Shown piece by piece: positions 24,244 through 28,769 of a stretch of DNA of 28,769 nucleotides; position 1 is the first letter of the stretch, and each line of letters starts with the position of its first letter. Source of the DNA: Porphyromonas sp. GTDB taxonomy: Bacteria; Bacteroidota; Bacteroidia; Bacteroidales; Porphyromonadaceae. The notes under the pieces were generated by a model that saw only the letters and a list, made by a program, of their open reading frames with translations, made no database searches and was not told the origin of the DNA. The translations under genes were made by a program, and so were the position numbers. Location: the NCBI GenBank assembly GCA_029983505.1, contig JASBZK010000026.1, positions 1-28,769 of the forward strand, given 5' to 3'.

Positions 24244-25290
24244 CTATCTGTTTTTGGGTGTGGCAGAGGGGGCATAGTCGCCTCTGCCGAAGTCTATTTC
24301 GTAGTCGATCTTATGAAGCTCATCCTCTAAGAGACGGATGCCCTCGGCAGCCTCAGACCCGAGGCAGGCTTTATCGTCATAGAGGGCATACTGGCGTCTG
24401 TGGGCGGGCGGGGAGAGGTTGGGCATCACGACATTGGATCCGCTCAGTATGGCTCTCGACCGACCCTCGGGATGGAGCGTGGCGACAGCCGTGGTAGAGG
24501 GAATGAGCGCGTCGGGGCAGATGAGCCGGCAGAGTGCGATGAAACGGAGCGTTAGGTCGAGACTGCCGTTTTTCTCGCTGCGGAAAGGCGTGTCTTTGTG
24601 TGTCAGAAATGGCCCTACGCCAATCATCTCGGGGCGAAGGTCCGCGATGAAGGCGAGATCCTCCGCCATGTGCGCCACCGTCTGTCCCGGTGACCCGACC
24701 ATAATGCCCGTCCCGGTCTGGAAGCCGGCAGCTTTCAACTCCCTAAGGCACGCCAAGCGGTGCCGTCCGCTCATCTCCGGAGGGTGGAGTCGGGCATAAT
24801 GGGCGAGGTTATGCGTCTCGTGACGGAGAAGGTAACGGTCGGCACCCGCCCGGTAGAGGTCGCGGTACTCGTCCGCCTCCATCTCGCCGAGCGAAAGGGT
24901 GAGCGCACAATCCCCGTAGCGTCCTTTTATCTCACGGACGAGGTCCACAAGGCGCCCGCCCCGCCAGTAGAGGTCTTCGCCGCCTTGGAGGACGAAAGTC
25001 CTGAAGCCGATCCCGTACCCGACCCTGCACGCGTCCAAGATCTCTTCCCGCGAGAGACGGTACCGCCCGAGTGCGCGGTTACTCCGCCTCAAGCCGCAGT
25101 AATAACAGTCGTTGCGGCAGATGTTGGAGATCTCGATGAGTCCCCTTACGAAGATTTTCCGCCCGAAACGCCGAGTGGTCTCGCGGTGCGCACGGAGGAA
25201 GAGTTCCTGCTCCGCCTCAGGGTCTTCGCCGGAAAGGAGGTGCCGAAAGTCTTCTTGCGTCAGGCTCCGGGGCTCCCCGAGGTCACTCAC
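24244..25290 (-). CDS. hydE: [FeFe]-hydrogenase maturase HydE
   Basis: HydE is a radical SAM enzyme of 348 residues that works with HydG and HydF on the diiron precursor. The cluster motif is C58-X3-C62-X2-C65 in 'ISNICRNDCYYCGLRRSN'. 'VLQGGEDLYW' and 'LSLGEMEADEYRDLYRAGADRYLLRHETHN' are diagnostic for HydE, as are 'GFQTGTGIMVGSPGQT' and 'IGVGPFLTHKDTPF'. The start overlaps the 3' end of the hydrogenase gene by 8 nt, and hydG starts 10 nt after its stop, so the three are almost certainly one transcript. Confidence 0.96.
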   Translation of the reverse strand: MSDLGEPRSLTQEDFRHLLSGEDPEAEQELFLRAHRETTRRFGRKIFVRGLIEISNICRNDCYYCGLRRSNRALGRYRLSREEILDACRVGYGIGFRTFVLQGGEDLYWRGGRLVDLVREIKGRYGDCALTLSLGEMEADEYRDLYRAGADRYLLRHETHNLAHYARLHPPEMSGRHRLACLRELKAAGFQTGTGIMVGSPGQTVAHMAEDLAFIADLRPEMIGVGPFLTHKDTPFRSEKNGSLDLTLRFIALCRLICPDALIPSTTAVATLHPEGRSRAILSGSNVVMPNLSPPAHRRQYALYDDKACLGSEAAEGIRLLEDELHKIDYEIDFGRGDYAPSATPKNR

Positions 25291-26788
25291 CGCCGGCCTC
25301 CCCCTCTTGGGCGTAGGTCTTGGTGATGAGGTCCAGTTCTTTCTTGAGTTGCTTCCGGGCTCCCATCAAGTCATTGTGTGCGCTGGGGCCGTTGACGCAT
25401 CCTCCGGGGCAGCTCATCACCTCTATAAATTGCACCGGACACTTACCGGTCTTACCGTAGACTTTGAGCTTGGAGATCTGTTTCTTATCGAGTGCGGAGA
25501 TGGCTTCGCCCGTTATCCGGTCCACACGGTCCCTTGTCTCGGGAAGGGACTTGAGATACTCTTTCACGGCGTTCATAACCCCGCCGTTTTGCGCGAATCC
25601 GTGCGCTTCTCTTACCGACTCGAACTCGGGTGCGAAAGGCTTCTGCTCCTTAAGGTCGATCTCGAGACCCTTGAATACGGACGCAAGCTCCTCGAAGGTC
25701 ATCACGAGGTCCACGTCCACCTCGGGGCGACGTTTCTCTTTACGCTTGGCCACGCACGGTCCTATGAAGACGATTTTGGCGTCCGGGTGCTTGGCTCTCG
25801 CCCTTTGCGCAGTGTAGAGCATCGGGGAGCCTGATCCGGAGACGTATTTCTTCAAGTCCGGAGCGTGCTTATTGATGACTTCGTAAAAGGCGGGGCAGCA
25901 GGACGTCGTCATAAAAGCCTGCCCTCGGTCGAGCTTCTCTATCAGTTCGTGTCCCTCGTGCCGCACCGTATCCATGGCGCCCTGAGCCACCTCTATCACG
26001 TCGCTGAAGCCCACTGCCTTGATGGCGCCGTAGACCTCGTCGCGCTCCGCGTCGTACTGTCCCAGGATGGCAGGGGCCACTATGGCCACCACCTCTTCTC
26101 CCCGTCTGATGGCTTGGAGGACATCGAAGACTTGAGAAATTTCGAATATGGCACCGAAGGGGCAGGCATTCATACACGCGCCGCAGTAGATACACTTACT
26201 CTCGTCTATCTTTTCGATACCGTACTCCCCTTTGTGGATCGCGCCCACGGGGCAAGACACTTCGCAGGGCACGGGTATGTACACTATGGAGTGGTAAGGG
26301 CAGGCATCGTGGCACCGACCGCAGCTGATGCACTCGTCGTGATTGATCCGGGCCTGTCCGTTGCGCTTGAAAGAGATGCAACCCTTGGGGCAGGCACTCA
26401 GGCACGCCCGGCTCAGACATCCCCGGCAGAGGTTGGAGACTTCGTAATTGATCTGGACGCACGAGGTGCAGGCTTCGTCAATGACGCAGAGGAGGTTCTC
26501 TTTTTCTTCCTTGGTACGCGCCATTGCCTTGCGGGCATACTCGGAGAGCGGCGTAAGCTCGTCCGTCTCGTCTTGCATATCGAAGCCCAAGAGGGGCAAA
26601 GTCTTGTACTTCCACACTGCCCGCTCTTTATGGATGCAGCAGCGTCCCACGACCTCTTTGCCCCGTCTCGGGCTCAAGATCAAGGGCAGACGGTCGATGT
26701 CGCTCTCCAAGCGGTCATCTTTCCAGAGCTCCACCAGTTTGGACAGTAGTTTGTGACGGACAATCATCACGTTATTGGAGTAAGCCAT
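25283..26788 (-). CDS. [FeFe] hydrogenase, group B-like, monomeric
   Basis: This 501-residue enzyme catalyses proton reduction or H2 oxidation at an H-cluster. An N-terminal cysteine-rich region ('CRGCLSRACLSACPKGC', 121-137) precedes two 4Fe-4S ferredoxin-like motifs (C153/C156/C159/C163 and C199/C202/C205/C209). The H-cluster domain has L1 'TSCCPAF' (C297 as probable proton-transfer Cys, C298 ligand), L2 'IGPCVAKRKE' (C345) and L3 'EVMSCPGGCVNG' (C460, C464). All four cluster cysteines are present. The L1 and L3 variants and the 'GRCCIHKERAV' N-terminus fit the group B enzymes known from Bacteroides rather than classical group A. No NADH-binding partner genes adjoin, so ferredoxin is the likely electron carrier (inference). 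It is the first gene of the hyd group. Confidence 0.92.
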   Translation of the reverse strand: MAYSNNVMIVRHKLLSKLVELWKDDRLESDIDRLPLILSPRRGKEVVGRCCIHKERAVWKYKTLPLLGFDMQDETDELTPLSEYARKAMARTKEEKENLLCVIDEACTSCVQINYEVSNLCRGCLSRACLSACPKGCISFKRNGQARINHDECISCGRCHDACPYHSIVYIPVPCEVSCPVGAIHKGEYGIEKIDESKCIYCGACMNACPFGAIFEISQVFDVLQAIRRGEEVVAIVAPAILGQYDAERDEVYGAIKAVGFSDVIEVAQGAMDTVRHEGHELIEKLDRGQAFMTTSCCPAFYEVINKHAPDLKKYVSGSGSPMLYTAQRARAKHPDAKIVFIGPCVAKRKEKRRPEVDVDLVMTFEELASVFKGLEIDLKEQKPFAPEFESVREAHGFAQNGGVMNAVKEYLKSLPETRDRVDRITGEAISALDKKQISKLKVYGKTGKCPVQFIEVMSCPGGCVNGPSAHNDLMGARKQLKKELDLITKTYAQEGEAGGE

Positions 26789-26909
26789 GTGCGCTATCGG
26801 GGTATTATTGGGTTTGTTTTTTGAAAAAAGCAGACTGTCTCTCTCGGCTCGTTGGGAGGATAGTTTAGGCTTTTTCCCGCAAAAATGCGACGGGTAGTTA
26901 TCTTGACCG

Positions 26910-26917
26910 CAAATTTA
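26910..26917 (-). promoter_or_regulatory. Possible -7 box (TAAATTTG) for the hydrogenase operon
   Basis: On the minus strand, TAAATTTG fits TAnnTTTG and would give a leader of about 115 nt before the hydrogenase ATG. The leader contains a small CGC-AAAAAT-GCG hairpin. No clear -33 TTTG is seen, so the call is tentative. Confidence 0.35.
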
Positions 26918-26970
26918 GCTATTTATTTCAATTAATCGAACCCTTTCTTCCTTACTCCGAACTTTTTGGG

Positions 26971-26978
26971 TACCTTTG
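26971..26978 (+). promoter_or_regulatory. -7 promoter box (TACCTTTG) for the DUF177-rpmF pair
   Basis: This exact TAnnTTTG match lies 37 bp before the DUF177 ATG, in the divergent spacer shared with the hydrogenase operon. The -33 region is weak (TTTC/TTC at 26944-26950). It is the same octamer as the box before the fucosidase gene. Confidence 0.6.
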
Positions 26979-27015
26979 CACCGCCTTATAACATAGCTGT
27001 TTAAGAAGACGAAGT

Positions 27016-27582
27016 ATGACGGATCGCAAGGATCGCAAAGATTTCACCATAGACTTCACGCACTACAAAACGGACGTGGAGCATCTTGAGTACCGGCTGG
27101 GAGATGATTTCTTCCGGACGATAGAGGGGTCTCAGATCTTGGGCGGTGATGTACGGCTGGCGCTCACCATCACCCCCCTGCCTGATCATCTGTACGACCT
27201 CGAGTTTGCCTACGATGGTGTCGTCACGGTACCCTGTGACCGTTGCCTTGCGCCGCTTGAGCTTGAGATGGGCGTCGATGAGCTTATGAGCATCAAGATA
27301 GGCGACGCTCTTGACGACGAAAACGACGAGTTCATCACCCTACCCGCTCAAGAACCGATCTACGACTTCACGTGGATATTCTACGAGCTCCTCGCCCTTC
27401 ACCTTCCTTTGCAGCACGCACACGAAGACCCCAAAGACTGCGATCAGGAGATGCTCAAGTATCTCGTCGATACCATTCCGGAAGAGCAACCCGAACAGTC
27501 CCCCTCTCTCGCAGAGGGCAAAGACGAACTCTTTCGCAAACTGAGAGAAGCCGTCGAAAACAAGGAACAGAACAATCAATAA
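27016..27582 (+). CDS. DUF177 (YceD-like) protein
   Basis: This 188-residue DUF177 protein belongs to the YceD family, which is often encoded next to rpmF and is linked to 23S rRNA accumulation in other bacteria and plastids. The key family motif is 'VTVPCDRCLAPLELEM' (71-86; C74 and C77). It is preceded by 'VRLALTITPLPDHLYDLEFAYDG' and followed by an acidic stretch ending in 'ITLPAQEPIYDFTWIFYELLALHLPLQHAH'. The C-terminus is highly charged and probably flexible. It has its own promoter, and rpmF follows 36 nt downstream, so the pair is one transcript. No catalytic residues are recognisable. Confidence 0.93.
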   Translation: MTDRKDRKDFTIDFTHYKTDVEHLEYRLGDDFFRTIEGSQILGGDVRLALTITPLPDHLYDLEFAYDGVVTVPCDRCLAPLELEMGVDELMSIKIGDALDDENDEFITLPAQEPIYDFTWIFYELLALHLPLQHAHEDPKDCDQEMLKYLVDTIPEEQPEQSPSLAEGKDELFRKLREAVENKEQNNQ

Positions 27583-27618
27583 CACAAGTTTCAAACTTAA
27601 GCTTAAGATAATCACGAC

Positions 27619-27798
27619 ATGGCACATCCTAAAAGACGTCAGTCCAAAAGCTCGACCCGCAAACGCAGAACGCACGACGTTGCTGTCGCGCCTACCCTTA
27701 CACGTTGCCCCAACTGCGGTGCATGGCACGTTTACCACACCGTATGCCCCGAATGCGGTTACTACCGCGGCCAAATCGCCATCCAGGTAGAAGACTAA
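27619..27798 (+). CDS. rpmF: 50S ribosomal protein L32
   Basis: This 59-residue L32 begins with the diagnostic 'MAHPKRRQSKSSTRKRRTH' segment. A zinc ribbon follows with C30/C33 ('RCPNCGAWH') and C43/C46 ('VCPECGYYRG'), so this is the zinc-binding C+ form. It is very short but the match is complete, and the DUF177 neighbour agrees. A strong terminator follows 30 bp after the stop, and fabH, the usual next gene in related genomes, is absent. Confidence 0.98.
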   Translation: MAHPKRRQSKSSTRKRRTHDVAVAPTLTRCPNCGAWHVYHTVCPECGYYRGQIAIQVED

Positions 27799-27799
27799 A

Positions 27800-27895
27800 G
27801 AAAAATTAGTCCCGTACCAAAATGATATTTTAGGTCTGTGTCTCGCTCCCTTGAGACACAGACCTAAATTTTTCTCTCGGCCTGTACAAAACCCG
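27800..27895. repeat. GTAC-cored unit array after rpmF
   Basis: Cores are at 27814 (GTAC), 27838 (GTGT) and 27884 (GTAC), giving intervals of 24 and 46 bp (two periods). The units are CCCGTACCAAAA, AGGTCTGTG and GGCCTGTACAAAACC. The middle part forms the rpmF terminator. Confidence 0.6.
27829..27873 (+). terminator. Intrinsic terminator of the DUF177-rpmF transcript
   Basis: A perfect 16-bp stem (27829-27844 with 27853-27868) and an 8-nt loop are followed by five T residues (27869-27873). The arms contain AGGTCTGTG / CACAGACCT, variants of the GTAC units. Confidence 0.9.
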
Positions 27896-27946
27896 GCTCC
27901 ACCCCGGGGCTCCGAGGTCTTAGCGAGAAAGAAAACTTTGCACGGA

Positions 27947-27985
27947 GGTCTCATAGGTGCGAAAACTCCGGTTTTCGTAGAGACC
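27947..27985 (+). repeat. 39-nt GGTCTC/GAGACC hairpin element, copy 2
   Basis: The outer stem is GGTCTC (27947-27952) with GAGACC (27980-27985), and the inner stem is GAAAAC with GTTTTC around TCCG. Total length and arm positions equal copy 1 (9394-9432), while the inner stem is one pair shorter and the loop differs. No gene is visible between rpmF (27798) and the tRNA (28190); apart from this element, the GTAC array, a small AGGCG/CGCCT hairpin (28024-28038) and the tRNA promoter I see nothing there. Confidence 0.65.
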
Positions 27986-28109
27986 TTAGGACACAGGTGC
28001 TGCCCTGGGGCACGTCCGCATAAAGGCGCAAGTCGCCTCCCTCCCTTCCTCAGCGACCTCTCAGCCCCCCCGGGAAAAAGGACATTCTTCCCGGCACAGC
28101 CTTTCGGAC

Positions 28110-28141
28110 TTGCATACATAGACAAATTTTTGGTATCTTTG
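28110..28141 (+). promoter_or_regulatory. Promoter for tRNA-Ser (TTG, 21 bp, TATCTTTG)
   Basis: A -33 TTG (28110-28112) is separated by 21 bp from the -7 box TATCTTTG (28134-28141), matching the Bacteroidetes pattern. The box ends 48 bp before the mature tRNA start. Confidence 0.65.
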
Positions 28142-28189
28142 CCGAACATAAGCGGTGAACCTACTTCCACCGCAGGACATACTAAAAAA

Positions 28190-28277
28190 GGAGAGATGCT
28201 CGAGTGGTTGAAGAGGCACGCCTGGAAAGCGTGTAAACGTCAAAAGCGTTTCGAGGGTTCGAATCCCTCTCTCTCCG
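28190..28277 (+). tRNA. tRNA-Ser (anticodon GGA)
   Basis: This is an 88-nt class II tRNA. The acceptor arm GGAGAGA (28190-28196) pairs with TCTCTCC (28270-28276), with discriminator G at 28277. The anticodon stem CACGC/GCGTG encloses CTGGAAA, giving anticodon GGA at 28224-28226. The T arm GAGGG-TTCGAAT-CCCTC spans 28253-28269. A long variable arm (AAACGTCAAAAGCGTTT) is typical of serine tRNAs. The 3' CCA is not encoded. Confidence 0.96.
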
Positions 28278-28284
28278 CGAGACG

Positions 28285-28328
28285 AAAGGGTGTATATCGG
28301 CTGACTTACCGATATACACCCTTTGTTT
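28285..28328 (+). terminator. Terminator after tRNA-Ser
   Basis: A perfect 16-bp inverted repeat (28285-28300 with 28309-28324) with an 8-nt loop is followed by GTTTTG. The U-tract is short, but the stem position 8 nt after the tRNA makes it a likely terminator. Confidence 0.75.
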
Positions 28329-28419
28329 TGTGCCAACATTAACCGCCGTAAGCTCTTCCTTACCTCGCAGTTCTTCCCTGATATACACCTTTTTGTTTTG
28401 TACCAAAATTAACCTGCCG
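28311..28419 (+). repeat. Imperfect direct repeat after tRNA-Ser
   Basis: Copy 1 spans 28311-28348 and copy 2 spans 28380-28419. Both start GATATACACC and continue with a T-rich TTTGTTTTGT, CCAA, ATTAACC and CCG. Copy 1 includes the right arm of the tRNA terminator; copy 2 lacks a matching left arm and so cannot form the same hairpin. Confidence 0.7.
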
Positions 28420-28584
28420 CCTGCATACCAACAACTGAGCGCCTTGTAGGTACTTCAGAAGTAAGGTTCGTTGACGTATTTAGAGAATTTCGGGACGGTA
28501 TCGGGGACTTCGCTCAATGTACCTTAATTTCGCAGGTTAGAGGGATAGAAGGGAAAAGTAAGGAAGGTGTGTCAAAAGTCCGAA

Positions 28585-28675
28585 CTGCTACGCCCGTTTC
28601 GGCATTCTTGATATGAACAAGAACACAAGAGTACACTCCCGTCGCCCTCATCCCCAATCGTAGCAATCCCTTGCA
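28585..28675 (-). repeat. Multi-block dispersed element, copy 2 (reverse orientation)
   Basis: On the minus strand this carries TGCAAGG (28669-28675), the 20-nt core (28631-28650, containing GAGGGCGACGGGAGTGTAC), GAATGCCG (28600-28607) and CGTAGCAG (28585-28592), in the same order as copy 1 at 9441-9538. The 7-nt gap between the last two blocks is conserved. Elsewhere between the tRNA and the window end (28420-28769) I see no gene, RNA or other structure. Confidence 0.6.
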
Positions 28676-28769
28676 TTTTATCTACCCTTTATACCCACCT
28701 CCTTTTTGATATACCCTCCGTTTGTGCCATCGGATGTCCCGGATTGGGGGACAAGAGCGTCGGAGGGGG

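Noticed and set aside
24234..24275. Longer HydG start overlapping hydE
   Set aside because: The added residues (MPPLPHPKTDRVPT) do not look like the family, and the ATG at 24233 gives ordinary operon spacing.
26748..26772. Rex-like or CRP-like operator (TTGTGA...TCA) near the hydrogenase start
   Set aside because: It lies inside the hydrogenase coding region (early codons) and the half-sites do not match either consensus well.
28561..28582. Possible end of an insertion sequence (GTGTGTCAAAAGT)
   Set aside because: There is no transposase, no matching inverted end and no target duplication; the adjacent sequence is better explained by the multi-block element.

Overview
The window looks like a chromosomal segment from a Bacteroidales bacterium, most likely Porphyromonas or a close relative. 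I infer this from the gene content, the promoter style (TAnnTTTG boxes, no consistent Shine-Dalgarno), the gene families (purC, phoH and ubiE/menG together, a DUF177-rpmF pair, a secreted GH29 and GH2 enzyme, a group B-like [FeFe] hydrogenase) and the GC-rich codon choice. No species can be named from this alone. Most genes are housekeeping or fermentative metabolism. The clearly accessory parts are a hicAB toxin-antitoxin pair and a truncated phage-type BRO fragment.

Layout. 94-6713 (+): a SIMPL-domain protein abutting ligA, then dnaE. 6797-7111 (+): trxA with a very strong terminator. 7318-14777 (+): secreted alpha-L-fucosidase, mutL, secreted beta-galactosidase. 14946-16440 (+): an exported thioredoxin-fold protein overlapping phoH. 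16582-19837 (+): purC, menG, hicA, hicB, aroE. 19879-20160 (+): BRO-N remnant. 20370-21494 (+): membrane acyltransferase. 21498-26788 (-): [FeFe] hydrogenase with its three maturases in transcription order hydrogenase-hydE-hydG-hydF, convergent with the acyltransferase. 27016-27798 (+): DUF177 protein and ribosomal protein L32. 28190-28277 (+): tRNA-Ser(GGA). The last ~490 bases hold repeats but no gene that I can see.

The genes group into replication and mismatch repair (ligA, dnaE, mutL), trimming of terminal fucose and galactose from glycans outside the cytoplasm (GH29, GH2), purine, quinone and shikimate synthesis (purC, menG, aroE), and fermentative hydrogen metabolism with a complete H-cluster assembly set.

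The most unusual signal lies in the intergenic DNA. Almost every spacer carries a short array of degenerate units with a GTAC core (forms such as GGTACAGACC, GGTACGTGCAAAAA, CCGTACC), often placed about 23 bp apart. Opposed units form the hairpins of several terminators. One array-like stretch lies inside the lacZ reading frame and matches the phoH-purC spacer in reverse orientation. Two further dispersed elements were found: a 39-nt hairpin with compensatory changes (two copies plus a partial one) and a multi-block element sharing the core GAGGGCGACGGGAGTGTAC (two copies in opposite orientation).
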